A DNA stretch of 64,000 bases from Sphaerochaeta pleomorpha str. Grapes (lineage in GTDB: Bacteria > Spirochaetota > Spirochaetia > Sphaerochaetales > Sphaerochaetaceae), in NCBI RefSeq assembly GCF_000236685.1, contig NC_016633.1, forward strand, positions 3,291,815-3,355,814. Direction: 5' to 3'. Positions 8,964 through 17,862 of this stretch are shown here, in pieces. Position 1 is the stretch's first letter; the number at the start of each line of letters is the position of its first letter. Position numbers and translations under genes: made by a program. Below the pieces are notes generated by a model. It did not search any database, was not told the DNA's origin, and saw only the letters and a program-made list of their open reading frames with translations.

Positions 8964-9168
8964 CCCTTGTTTTATCATCCAACGAAATATACAGATCAAA
9001 AATAGGTACCAAGTAGTAAGAAACCGAAGCCTGGGTTGCCCTATGCTTTATTTCTCAATCTCCCAATGCATCAGAAACACCCTTGGATTTGTATTTAATC
9101 AACTTTTCGTCAGAGATGAAACCTTGACAGCTCAATATTTTGGATTCTTATAATACAAAACAGGTTGT
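8964..9168 (-). pseudogene. Possible decayed reading frame of unknown origin
   Basis: Read on the minus strand in one frame, about 50 codons from ~9120 to 8964 look protein-like (GFISDEKLIKYKSKGVSDALGD, then EIKHRATQASVSYYLVPIFD). They are interrupted by a single TGA where a Trp codon is one base away. There is no start codon with a ribosome site. It lies just downstream of tRNA-Asn, a kind of locus that often receives insertions, but I cannot assign a family. It may be chance. Confidence 0.25.
9124..9154 (+). promoter_or_regulatory. Candidate promoter of the first sugar transport operon
   Basis: TTGACA (9124-9129) and TATAAT (9149-9154) are both perfect hexamers, with a 19-base spacer that is longer than ideal. 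They lie ~46 bases before the start of the isomerase-like gene. Confidence 0.6.
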
Positions 9169-9199
9169 CGGAAAATCCTAATTGATTGGGAGGTTACGA

Positions 9200-10177
9200 A
9201 TGGCAAAGCATAGTATCATTCTCGGAAATGTCGGAAATTTTACAGACCGATTCATGGGTGTTGGTTACCAGAGGGATTATACCTTGGAGGAAATGTTCGA
9301 TAGGGTAAAATCGGTGAAAGGGGTCACAGGGGTCGAGTTGGTAGGCAATTGGCATATTAACGAAAGAAACTTCAAGCAGGTCAAAAAAAACCTCGAGAGG
9401 ACTGAACTTTCCCTGGTATCGATCATTCCTGATCATTTCGGGATACCTGAGTATGGGAAGGGGGCTTTTACTTCAAAAGACCCGAAGATCCGGGAAAAAG
9501 CAGTATCTGATACGAAAGTGATGATAGACATAGCCGTTGAGCTAGGTGGCGATTTAATCAGCCTATGGCCTGGGCAGGATGGATATGACTATTTCTTCCA
9601 AGGGAATTACATAGACGAGAGGGGTTGGTTTGAGGAAGGCGTCAGGGCCTGCTGTACCTATCGCCCGAGTTGCAAGATCTCAATCGAATATAAACCAAAG
9701 GAACCTAGGAATTTCAGTTATGCTTCAAACGTTACGTCAACGCTACTGATGGTTCAACAGATCAACCTTTCCAACCTAGGGGTTACCATTGACTATGGCC
9801 ATGGCTCGGTAGCCGGTGAGAATCTTGCTGAGAGTGTAGCCATTCTCAAAAAATATGGTAACAAACTGTTTCATGTGCATATGAATGATAATTATGGTTC
9901 TTGGGATGACGATATGATAACCGGTTCCATCCATACCATCCCATTTATAGAGTTTTTTTACTGGTTGAAGAAGACTGGCTATGAAGGCTATATCTCAACA
10001 GACCAATATCCGTACAGGGAAGATGGCAGGGATGCCTGTAACGAGTCTGTACGGTGGTTTGATGTGTTTGAATCAATGGTGGACAGGATAGACGAACAAA
10101 AGATTACAGCACTTTATGAAACAGGAAATGCCTGTGATATAAGCGCATTCCTGCGTGACTTGATGTTTGGGAGGTGA
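9200..10177 (+). CDS. Sugar isomerase/epimerase-like TIM-barrel protein
   Basis: A 325-residue protein of the xylose isomerase-like TIM barrel superfamily. Candidate metal-binding segments are SIEYKPKEP (Glu), TIDYGHGSVAGE (Asp/His), FHVHMNDNYG (His) and YISTDQYPYREDG. The ATG at 9200 is preceded by GGGAGG. It opens an operon with a substrate-binding protein, ATPase and two permeases, so it probably acts on the sugar that system imports. The exact substrate cannot be read from the sequence. Confidence 0.78.
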   Translation: MAKHSIILGNVGNFTDRFMGVGYQRDYTLEEMFDRVKSVKGVTGVELVGNWHINERNFKQVKKNLERTELSLVSIIPDHFGIPEYGKGAFTSKDPKIREKAVSDTKVMIDIAVELGGDLISLWPGQDGYDYFFQGNYIDERGWFEEGVRACCTYRPSCKISIEYKPKEPRNFSYASNVTSTLLMVQQINLSNLGVTIDYGHGSVAGENLAESVAILKKYGNKLFHVHMNDNYGSWDDDMITGSIHTIPFIEFFYWLKKTGYEGYISTDQYPYREDGRDACNESVRWFDVFESMVDRIDEQKITALYETGNACDISAFLRDLMFGR

Positions 10178-10236
10178 AGACAATCCGAGGTTACATTTCT
10201 TCAATGGGAAGAAATTAAAAAAATGGAGGATACTGT

Positions 10237-11241
10237 ATGAAGAAGATTGCTGTTTTGGCCCTTTCTCTTTTTGTGGTTGGTACTCTGCTTTTTGGTGCTG
10301 CCCAGGCAGAAAAGAAGACCGATTGGGAAATTGTCGTTGTTCCGAAGGATGCCTCGAATCCTTGGTTTGTCAGGATGGATGTAGGTGTCAAGGAATATGC
10401 TAAGCAAACAGGGTTGAATGTGTATCAGAAGGGGACAGCCCAAATCGACGCAACCCTTCAGGCTCAGTTGATCCAAGACCTTATCGCCCAGGGTGTTGAT
10501 GCCATTTGTGTGGTTCCTGTAGATATCGAATCAGTGGAACCGGTTCTTGCCCAAGCCAGAAAGGCTGGAATAGTCGTTATCGCGCATGAAGGGTCCGCAC
10601 TGGAAAATGTTGATTATGATATTGAAGCCTTCTCCAATGCCGGATACGGTGCTTTCATAATGGATAACCTGGCAGAGGCAATGCATGGGGAAGGGGTCTA
10701 CACCACCATGGTAGCTTCCCTTACCAATGGATCCCATAACGAATGGGCAGATGCAGGTGTTGCCCACCAGATAGCAACCTATCCGAAGATGAAACTGCTT
10801 GAGGAAAGGAAAAGGGTAGAGTCGAATGACAATGGGGATGTCGCCTATAACGCTGCAAAGGAACTCTTCAAGAAATATCCCAACCTCAAAGGTATCATGG
10901 GGACCTCTTCCTATGATGCTCCGGGCGTTGCCAGGGCCATTGAGGAACTCGGGCTTATCGACAAAGCTTTTACCTCTGGAACCGGAATGCCCTTGGATAA
11001 TGCGGAGTTGCTGAAAAGCGGGATTGTCAAATCCTTGACCCTTTGGGATCCTGCCCTTGCAGGCAAAGCAATGGTTGCCCTGGCTGTCAAAGTACTCAAA
11101 GGCGAACAGATTACCGATCCCGTTGACCTTGGGGTTGATGGCTATACGGCAATGAAATTCAAGAAAGGAAGTAAAACGGTACTTGAAGGCGAAGGCTGGA
11201 TTGTAATCAATAAAGACAACGTATATGACTTTGGCTTCTAG
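10237..11241 (+). CDS. Sugar ABC transporter substrate-binding protein
   Basis: This 334-residue protein has a Sec signal peptide ending GAAQA-EKK and the periplasmic-binding fold of the RbsB/LsrB/RhaS group (QIQDLIAQGVDAICVVPVD, GVYTTMVASLTNGSH, LKGIMGTSSYDAPGVARA). It captures a sugar outside the membrane for the downstream transporter. The motif order recalls RhaS/LsrB-like proteins more than RbsB. It is preceded by GGAGG and separated from the ATPase gene by a strong stem-loop. Confidence 0.88.
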   Translation: MKKIAVLALSLFVVGTLLFGAAQAEKKTDWEIVVVPKDASNPWFVRMDVGVKEYAKQTGLNVYQKGTAQIDATLQAQLIQDLIAQGVDAICVVPVDIESVEPVLAQARKAGIVVIAHEGSALENVDYDIEAFSNAGYGAFIMDNLAEAMHGEGVYTTMVASLTNGSHNEWADAGVAHQIATYPKMKLLEERKRVESNDNGDVAYNAAKELFKKYPNLKGIMGTSSYDAPGVARAIEELGLIDKAFTSGTGMPLDNAELLKSGIVKSLTLWDPALAGKAMVALAVKVLKGEQITDPVDLGVDGYTAMKFKKGSKTVLEGEGWIVINKDNVYDFGF

Positions 11242-11242
11242 C

Positions 11243-11297
11243 ATGGGATACTGAGCGTTTGCCCTGTCACCTGAAAAGAGTGGCAGGGCATTCCCAT
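11243..11297 (+). other. Intercistronic stem-loop between binding-protein and ATPase genes
   Basis: An 11-base stem with one wobble pair (11260-11270 with 11280-11290) is enclosed by an outer ATGGGA/TCCCAT pair (11243-11248 with 11292-11297). There is no T-run, so it is more likely an mRNA-stabilising or processing element than a terminator. Such elements commonly allow more binding protein than ATPase to be made. Confidence 0.6.
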
Positions 11298-11318
11298 AGA
11301 CAGTGTGGAGGTTGTCGC

Positions 11319-12803
11319 ATGGCAGAGAGTTTACTCAAGGCTGTTGGTATTTATAAGGCATTTATTGGAGTACAGGCACTCAAAGGCATCGACCTGGAGA
11401 TCAAGAGTGGAGAGATACATTGCCTTGCCGGGGAAAACGGTTGTGGCAAATCGACCCTGATAAAAATCATCTCCGGTGTGTATACTCCTGATTCTGGCTA
11501 TATTGAATTCAATGGAAAAAAATATAGCAAAATTTCCCCAAAAGAGGCAATTTCCAATGGAATCCAGGTTATATACCAGGACCTGTCAATATTTCCGAAC
11601 CTAACGGTTATGGAAAACCTTGCCCTGAACAATGAGCTTGCCGATAAACGCAAACTGGTCAACTGGAAACGAATGAGACGTATTGCCCAGGAAGCTATTG
11701 AGAAGATCAACTTCCATGTTGACCTCGATGTCCAGGTAAGCACGCTTTCGGTTGCCGAAAAACAGATGATTGCCATTAGTCGTGCCCTCATGTTCAATGC
11801 ACGGTTGATAATCATGGATGAGCCCACGACTGCCCTCACAAGGGTTGAAGTCCAGCAATTGTTCAAGATTATCTTGAAGTTGAAAGCACAGGGCATATCG
11901 ATTCTGTTTGTCAGCCATAAACTCAATGAGGTATTCGAAATCTCCGAACGGTTTACCATTTTTAGGAATGGGGAACTTATAGTCACTGGAAATACTGCAG
12001 ATCTCGACTCAAAGAAATTTTCCTACTATATGACAGGTAGAAAATTTGAAGAAAAGCATTTTGTCCCTCAGGACATCTCGGGAGAGCCCTTGTTCGAAGG
12101 AAGGAAAATTGGACTCTCCGGTAGTTTCGAGAGCATTGACTTCCAACTTAAAAAAGGTGAAATTCTCGGGGTTACCGGGTTGCTCGATTCAGGGAGAACA
12201 GAGTTTGCCCTGTCTTTGTTCGGCATTCATCCCCTCGACAGCGGGGAGTTGTTTCTCAATGGAAAAAAGCTGCATATAAAAAACCCACAGGTTGCAGTGG
12301 CCAATAAAATTGGCTATGTCCCTGAAGACCGGTTGAGTGAAGGCCTTTTTCTCCCGCAAAGCATCGCCGATAACATTATCGTCTCCGAATTGGATAGTCT
12401 GTCCAGGAAAGCGGGCATCCTGGATACGGAAAAAAGAAGAAGTGAAATTGAAAAATGGTTGAAACATCTTTCTATCTCCACTCCGAATGCAAATAATGCC
12501 TGTCAGACGCTGTCAGGGGGAAACCAGCAACGGGTAGTCCTGGCAAAATGGCTTGCCTGTAATCTGCAGATCCTGATTCTCAATGGGCCTACCGTCGGCG
12601 TTGATATCGGTTCCAAACATGATATTCATGAAATATTGCAGAAACTTGCCTGGGAGGGATTGGGAATAATCGTTATTTCGGACGATCTTCCGGAAGTGCT
12701 TGCAGTCTGTTCCCGGATCCTTGTCATGAAATCGGGGAGAATAGTGGCAGAAATGCTTGCCCACGATGCCGATGAACAGAAAATATTGTCTTTAATGATG
12801 TAG
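11319..12803 (+). CDS. Sugar ABC transporter ATP-binding protein (two-domain)
   Basis: A 494-residue double ATPase of the RbsA/MglA type. The first half is intact: Walker A GENGCGKST, signature LSVAEKQ, Walker B LIIMDEPT. The second half has the signature LSGGNQQRVVLAKWL but a degenerate P-loop (TGLLDSGRTE), normal in this family. Its Walker B also reads ILILNGPTVGVD where family members normally have LDEPT, so the acidic catalytic residues are replaced. The ATG at 11319 follows GGAGG. It energises import of the sugar bound by the upstream protein. Confidence 0.9.
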   Translation: MAESLLKAVGIYKAFIGVQALKGIDLEIKSGEIHCLAGENGCGKSTLIKIISGVYTPDSGYIEFNGKKYSKISPKEAISNGIQVIYQDLSIFPNLTVMENLALNNELADKRKLVNWKRMRRIAQEAIEKINFHVDLDVQVSTLSVAEKQMIAISRALMFNARLIIMDEPTTALTRVEVQQLFKIILKLKAQGISILFVSHKLNEVFEISERFTIFRNGELIVTGNTADLDSKKFSYYMTGRKFEEKHFVPQDISGEPLFEGRKIGLSGSFESIDFQLKKGEILGVTGLLDSGRTEFALSLFGIHPLDSGELFLNGKKLHIKNPQVAVANKIGYVPEDRLSEGLFLPQSIADNIIVSELDSLSRKAGILDTEKRRSEIEKWLKHLSISTPNANNACQTLSGGNQQRVVLAKWLACNLQILILNGPTVGVDIGSKHDIHEILQKLAWEGLGIIVISDDLPEVLAVCSRILVMKSGRIVAEMLAHDADEQKILSLMM

Positions 12804-12818
12804 GGAAGGGGGTCGACT

Positions 12819-13874
12819 GTGCCGAAATCGTTTGAATTTACCATAAGGAAACTGTCACGCAGGAATGAGCCGTACATTTTTCTCGTCCTTTTGGCATTAT
12901 GCCTACTCATTGAATTCCGCTCTGGTCAATTTTTTTCATCAAATAATATCGTCGATATTGCCTCAGCAATGATTGTTCCGGGGTTGTTTGCGATCTGCGC
13001 CTTCATGGTGCTCGTTTCAGGGGGGATAGATGTTTCCTTCCCTGCCTTGGCTTCTTTGAGCACGTATGCAACGACAAAGCTGCTCTTGGACGTCAACTAT
13101 GAGGGTGGGGTTTGGTTACCCATTCTGATGGCCGTGGTAATCGGGGCTTTGCTAGGAGCTTTCAACGGATTGTTCATTGGATATTTTCAACTTCCTGCCC
13201 TTATCGTAACCTTGGGTTCTTCAAGTGTCTTCAAAGGAATAATGCAGGGGGCGCTGAATGCAAAGCAACTCACCATAATCCCTGTCGGTATGAGAGAATT
13301 CGGAACCTCTGCCTTGTTCGTCGCAAAGAATGCCGCCTCTGGGCTGACTTCGAAAATGTCAGTTTCTTTCATCGCCTTTGCTGTGGTCCTGTTCCTCGCT
13401 TTCCTAATGCTGAAATATTCGATGTTTGGACGGAGTATCTATGCCATTGGGGGAAATGAGACCAGCGCCTTGCGAGCCGGCATAAGTGTGAAGAAGACAA
13501 AATTCCTTATGTATATCCTTGTAGGTATGATTGCCAGCCTGGGGGGAGTGATAAGGACTTGTATGATGCAGCAATGCCATCCTACCAATATGCTCGGGAT
13601 GGAAATGAATATCATTGCGGGCGTGGTGCTGGGGGGCACTTCGATTACAGGGGGGCTTGGTTCGCTTAGCGGTTGTATGCTGGGCACTTTGCTTATCGTG
13701 ATTGTCGAGAATTCATTGATTCTCATTGGGGTACCCACCTCCTGGCGCAGCGTGTTTGTGGGGGCCCTGATTATCATAGGGACGGCTGTGAGTGCCTATC
13801 AGGTAAGCAGAATGACCAAGGGCACCAAGAAGTCTAGGGTTAAGGCCCGCAGGGAAAAGGAGGCCTTACGATGA
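12819..13874 (+). CDS. Sugar ABC transporter permease 1
   Basis: A 351-residue polytopic membrane protein of the RbsC/MglC permease family, with about 8-10 hydrophobic segments and the conserved stretches GGIDVSFPALASLS, LIVTLGSSSVFKG, AIGGNETSALRAGI and GVVLGGTSITGGLGSLSG. It starts with GTG after GAAGGGGG. The C-terminus is basic (KGTKKSRVKARREKE). Its stop overlaps the second permease start by 4 bases (ATGA), so the two likely form a heterodimer. Confidence 0.9.
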   Translation: MPKSFEFTIRKLSRRNEPYIFLVLLALCLLIEFRSGQFFSSNNIVDIASAMIVPGLFAICAFMVLVSGGIDVSFPALASLSTYATTKLLLDVNYEGGVWLPILMAVVIGALLGAFNGLFIGYFQLPALIVTLGSSSVFKGIMQGALNAKQLTIIPVGMREFGTSALFVAKNAASGLTSKMSVSFIAFAVVLFLAFLMLKYSMFGRSIYAIGGNETSALRAGISVKKTKFLMYILVGMIASLGGVIRTCMMQQCHPTNMLGMEMNIIAGVVLGGTSITGGLGSLSGCMLGTLLIVIVENSLILIGVPTSWRSVFVGALIIIGTAVSAYQVSRMTKGTKKSRVKARREKEALR

Positions 13875-14899
13875 GAACGGGTAACTCTGTACGCTCAACG
13901 ATGAGAAGGACCTATGAAAGCGACCGGCATTTCTGGCGTTTGGTAGTGCTTATTCTCTGTTGGATGATCTTCATGGCAATTACCAAATTCAACAAATTCT
14001 ATTCATTGTTGAATTTCCAGACCATGGCCTCGCAGTTTCCTGAATTCGGGTTGATGGCCCTTGGGGTTATGGTTTGCATGATAACCGGTGGAATAGACCT
14101 CTCTACTGTAGGGGTTGCCAATGTAACTTCGATTCTTATGGCCTTTTTTCTCTTGCGTTTTACCTCAGAAACAGGATCGCTTCCACCCTTTGCCATACCG
14201 CTGGTCTTTTTGCTTGCCATTCTTATCGGTGCTATTTGCGGGATTTTTAATGGTTTTTTGATAGCAAAGCTCCACATTCCTCCAATTCTGGCTACCTTGG
14301 GTTCCGGAGAATTGTTTACAGGGATCTGCATGGTAATGACTAATGGCAATGCCATAAGTAAGTTTTCAAGAACCTATGCCCAGACAATTAACAATAAAAT
14401 CGGCGGATTGGTTCCAGTACAATTGCTTGTGTTTTTGGTAATGGCTGGCTTCATATGGTTCCTGCTAGCCAAAACGGTATTCGGGACTAAGATTTATCTT
14501 CTCGGCACGAGCTATTCAGCTGCCCGTTTCAGCGGGTTGAATACAAGTCTCCTTCTTTTGAAAACCTATTTGCTTTCAGGAATCTGTGCTGCCCTCGGTG
14601 GTATCATCATGCTGGCAAATTATAATTCGGCCAGGGCTGACTATGGAACAGTCTATACGTTGCAATGCATCCTTATCGTCGTATTGGGTGGCGTAAACCC
14701 AAACGGGGGAAAGGGGAAGATAAGTGGCGTACTATTTGCCATCATACTACTGCGGATGCTTGAAACCGGCATAAATAGATTCCCGAAGGTCAGTAGCTAT
14801 TATATTTCCCTAATTTGGGGAGGTGTTCTCATCCTGGTAATGGTTTTGAATTACTTTACCGAGAAAAGCACTCGTACTATTAAAAAAGCGCATGCGTAA
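13871..14899 (+). CDS. Sugar ABC transporter permease 2
   Basis: This 342-residue membrane protein belongs to the same permease family: MVCMITGGIDLSTVGVAN, HIPPILATLGSGELFTGI, LGTSYSAARFSGLN, and LQCILIVVLGGVNPNGGKGKISG. It is translationally coupled to permease 1. Together with the ATPase and binding protein it makes a complete importer. A hairpin at 14909-14937 ends the operon. Confidence 0.9.
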   Translation: MRTGNSVRSTMRRTYESDRHFWRLVVLILCWMIFMAITKFNKFYSLLNFQTMASQFPEFGLMALGVMVCMITGGIDLSTVGVANVTSILMAFFLLRFTSETGSLPPFAIPLVFLLAILIGAICGIFNGFLIAKLHIPPILATLGSGELFTGICMVMTNGNAISKFSRTYAQTINNKIGGLVPVQLLVFLVMAGFIWFLLAKTVFGTKIYLLGTSYSAARFSGLNTSLLLLKTYLLSGICAALGGIIMLANYNSARADYGTVYTLQCILIVVLGGVNPNGGKGKISGVLFAIILLRMLETGINRFPKVSSYYISLIWGGVLILVMVLNYFTEKSTRTIKKAHA

Positions 14900-14908
14900 G
14901 CAGACAAA

Positions 14909-14937
14909 GAAAAGGAGGCAGAAAATGCCTCCTTTTC
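14909..14937. terminator. Bidirectional terminator between permease 2 and galE
   Basis: A perfect 12-base stem (14909-14920 with 14926-14937), with A-rich and T-rich flanks, lies between convergent genes. Confidence 0.8.
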
Positions 14938-14954
14938 TCGATTGATCGCTTTTG

Positions 14955-15944
14955 TCAGTATGCCTTTGTCTTCGGGGCGTTTGCGAGATAGACTTTCCAG
15001 GTCGAGTCAATGATGGACTCAAGGGAAGAATGCTTTGCCGTCCATCCCAGTTCTTTATGGGCCTTCTCGGAAGAGGCAACAAGTTTGGCAGGGTCGCCTG
15101 GGCGACGGGCAACATATTGCGCAGGAATTTCTTTCCCGGTAATTTCTCGTGCCGTATCGAGAATCTGCTGGACAGACAATCCAGACTCAGATCCAAGGTT
15201 TACAATAAGACTCGTATTGTTGGCCATCAGGTAATCTGCAGCCAGTACATGCCCGTTTGCAAGGTCGGTGACATGGACATAATCTCTCACCCCGGTTCCG
15301 TCGGGAGTATTGTAGTCATTGCCAAAAACCAAGAGGTTCGGTCTGATCCCGGAAGCGACTTCCATGACAATAGGGATCAGGTTTGCCGGATTGCTTTCGA
15401 GTCCGAGCATTCTTCCCTCCGTGTCATATCCTGCTGCATTGAAATACCTGAGTGAGACATAGTTGAGCCCTTTCAATTGGGAGTACCATTTCAGGTTTTC
15501 TTCGATGCAGAGTTTCGTATATCCGTAATAATTTGTCGGGTCTTTGGGATGCTCTTCGTCGACAGGAAGATAAGAGGGCTCCCCATACACTGCGGCAGAA
15601 GAGGAAAGGATAAAATTCTTTACATTATGTTTGACACACTCGGTGATGAGGTTCAAGGAACCGGTGATGTTGTTCTCGGAATATTTCTCCGGTTTCAACA
15701 TTGACTCGCCGGCTGCTTTGAATGCAGCTAGGTGAATGACAGCGTCCCAACCTTCACTCAGGACTTCTCCGACATGCTTGGCATCTAGGATATCGCCTTC
15801 GAAGAACTTTGCTTTCTTGTTGATATTGCTTTTAAGGCCTGACGAAAGATTGTCATAGATTCCGATTGTATCGCCACGGTCGAGAAAGGCGAGGGCTACA
15901 TGGGTTCCGATATACCCAGCGCCTCCGAATAGAAGTACTTTCAT
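14955..15944 (-). CDS. galE: UDP-glucose 4-epimerase
   Basis: A 329-residue short-chain dehydrogenase-fold epimerase: N-terminal NAD motif GGAGYIG, catalytic SSSAAVYG and YGYTK, and RYFNAAG. It interconverts UDP-glucose and UDP-galactose for galactose use (Leloir pathway) and surface glycan synthesis. It is downstream of the phosphomutase gene by 37 bases and probably in the same operon. Confidence 0.95.
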   Translation of the reverse strand: MKVLLFGGAGYIGTHVALAFLDRGDTIGIYDNLSSGLKSNINKKAKFFEGDILDAKHVGEVLSEGWDAVIHLAAFKAAGESMLKPEKYSENNITGSLNLITECVKHNVKNFILSSSAAVYGEPSYLPVDEEHPKDPTNYYGYTKLCIEENLKWYSQLKGLNYVSLRYFNAAGYDTEGRMLGLESNPANLIPIVMEVASGIRPNLLVFGNDYNTPDGTGVRDYVHVTDLANGHVLAADYLMANNTSLIVNLGSESGLSVQQILDTAREITGKEIPAQYVARRPGDPAKLVASSEKAHKELGWTAKHSSLESIIDSTWKVYLANAPKTKAY

Positions 15945-15981
15945 ATGTATTGTTTCTCCTTAAGAACCAAAATATGGCCGT

Positions 15982-17319
15982 TTAGTTGAATTGTTTGATA
16001 ATCGAGGACAATTCAGTAAATTTTTCCTTGAGTTCTGCATCTGTCTTGGCTTCTGCGACAAGGCGTAGGTAAGGTTCCGTGTTTGATTTCCTGACATTGA
16101 ACCACCAGGTGGGGAATTCAATCCTGTAGCCATCAAAGTCGAGGACTTTCGAAGGATTGTCATGGGTGACAAATCTGTCGAACAGGGCAGAAACCGCAGC
16201 ATCCTTATATTCAAGCTTGAAATTTACTTCCCCGCTATTTGCATATGCAATAATGGAATCGATCAAGGAACTGAAGGTTTTGCATTCTTTCTTGAGCTGG
16301 GCAACAACTTCGAGGACAATGAGGGAAGCCAAAAAGCCGCTGTCGCAATTGTAGAAGTCACGGAAATAGTAATGTCCTGCCAGCTCTCCACCGAAAATGG
16401 CATTGAGGTCACGGAGCTTTGTCTTTGCATAGGCATGCCCGACTTTCCAGGTGTAAACAGATGCTCCGAGGTTGGTCAGATATTCTGACGTTGAGCGGCT
16501 TGTCCTGATATCGACCAAAACATTGCCCTTTTCGGACTTAAGGTAGTAGGCACCTATTACCGCGGTAATATAGTCCGGCTGGATAAATCTACCTTTCTCG
16601 TCAATGAACATGACACGGTCTGCATCTCCATCGTAAATTACCCCGATATCACTGTGGTTGGCGAGAACGGCTTTCTCAAGGTCTTTGCAGTTCTTTTCTT
16701 CAAGTGGGTTTGGCTCGTGGGCAGGGAAGGTCCCATCAAAATGATCATACAGGTAATGGGGCTTGTTCCCGAGCAAATCTTTTACCAAGAGGTTTGCCAT
16801 TCCATGGGAACAGTCGACGGAAATATCGAGAGCGGAAGTATCGGGGACAAACTTTTTCAAGAATGCCAGATAAGGGGTCCTTGCATCTTTTTCAATGACT
16901 TTTCCCTTTGTCTCTGCAACCACGATGGAATCATTGGTTACCATATGTTCCAGTTCTTTCAAACCGCTGTCGACACCGACTGGAATCGCTTTGGTCCGGC
17001 TTATTTTCAATCCGTTGTATTTTGCAGGGTTATGGCTTGCTGTAATCTGTACAGAGGCATCTGCCTCGAAATGGACGGTGGAAAAATATACCATGGGAGT
17101 CGTTGCAAGCCCAATGTTCCAGACGTCGGATCCAGAATCTGTAATACCCTTACAAAGGGATTCGAAGATTTCGTCACTTGTGGTACGGACATCCCTTCCA
17201 ACCACAACAAATTTGCTTTTCAGCAGTTTGGGGAGGAAATAGCCAATTTTGTAGACTGTTTCCTTGTTAAAATCCTTATTATAGATTCCTCTGATATCAT
17301 ATGCCTTGAAAGCACCCAT
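15982..17319 (-). CDS. manB: Phosphomannomutase/phosphoglucomutase
   Basis: A 445-residue alpha-D-phosphohexomutase. The four active-site elements are present: phosphoserine loop TASHNPAKYNGLK, metal loop DGDADRVMF, sugar loop GGELAGHYYFRD, and phosphate-binding RKSNTEPYLRL. It interconverts 6-phospho and 1-phospho sugars. The best resemblance is to the bifunctional AlgC/ManB type, with mannose versus glucose preference not decidable here. It supplies sugar-1-phosphates next to galE. Confidence 0.9.
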   Translation of the reverse strand: MGAFKAYDIRGIYNKDFNKETVYKIGYFLPKLLKSKFVVVGRDVRTTSDEIFESLCKGITDSGSDVWNIGLATTPMVYFSTVHFEADASVQITASHNPAKYNGLKISRTKAIPVGVDSGLKELEHMVTNDSIVVAETKGKVIEKDARTPYLAFLKKFVPDTSALDISVDCSHGMANLLVKDLLGNKPHYLYDHFDGTFPAHEPNPLEEKNCKDLEKAVLANHSDIGVIYDGDADRVMFIDEKGRFIQPDYITAVIGAYYLKSEKGNVLVDIRTSRSTSEYLTNLGASVYTWKVGHAYAKTKLRDLNAIFGGELAGHYYFRDFYNCDSGFLASLIVLEVVAQLKKECKTFSSLIDSIIAYANSGEVNFKLEYKDAAVSALFDRFVTHDNPSKVLDFDGYRIEFPTWWFNVRKSNTEPYLRLVAEAKTDAELKEKFTELSSIIKQFN

Positions 17320-17327
17320 AGCTCCTC

Positions 17328-17786
17328 CTAATTATGTAATTCTCCCACAAACGTTTTGCGGTCGATAAGTTCAAAAAAATGCACGGACCCGTCTTTAAGG
17401 GTAACCATTTCTACCAGTTGCCGGAAAATCTTGTCAAAGGAATTCGCCGTGTTGACCTTTTTGCTATCCATATACCCTTGGGCCACTTTGATAGCCTGTT
17501 GCTTGGTTATGGGTTTTGAATCGGCAACATCTGATACTGCAAAGGAACCTTCATACTTCATAAAGGGTTCTTTCTTTTTGTTTGTCTTTATGGAAAGACC
17601 AAACATACTGGGGGTTCGTTCGAAATCCTCGTAATAGAATGAATCCCTGCAGCGGTAAAGAAATACGCCGAATTCCCTAAGAATGTTTTTATCATTTCCG
17701 TACCAAGTGGCATAGGTACGCCAAGTAATTGGCCCTTGGTGTCGCTTTTCCAGTTCCTCGATAAAGGCCTGGGCATCGTCTTCCAT
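17328..17786 (-). CDS. Unknown protein, first gene of the galE operon (152 aa)
   Basis: A 152-residue soluble protein with no signal peptide or membrane segment, starting MEDDAQAFIEELEKRHQGPITWRTY in the reading used. It is rich in aromatic residues in its first half (WYGND, FLYRCRDSFYYEDFERTPSMFG) and mixed helix/strand in its second. It ends 8 bases before the phosphomutase start, so it is co-transcribed. I do not recognise a family. Confidence 0.75.
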   Translation of the reverse strand: MEDDAQAFIEELEKRHQGPITWRTYATWYGNDKNILREFGVFLYRCRDSFYYEDFERTPSMFGLSIKTNKKKEPFMKYEGSFAVSDVADSKPITKQQAIKVAQGYMDSKKVNTANSFDKIFRQLVEMVTLKDGSVHFFELIDRKTFVGELHN

Positions 17787-17862
17787 GTTTTTTCCTCGCT
17801 TCTCTAGCTTTTTTCTATATTAGCATATACACTGCTTTGCAGAAAGAGTAATCAGGAAAGAC

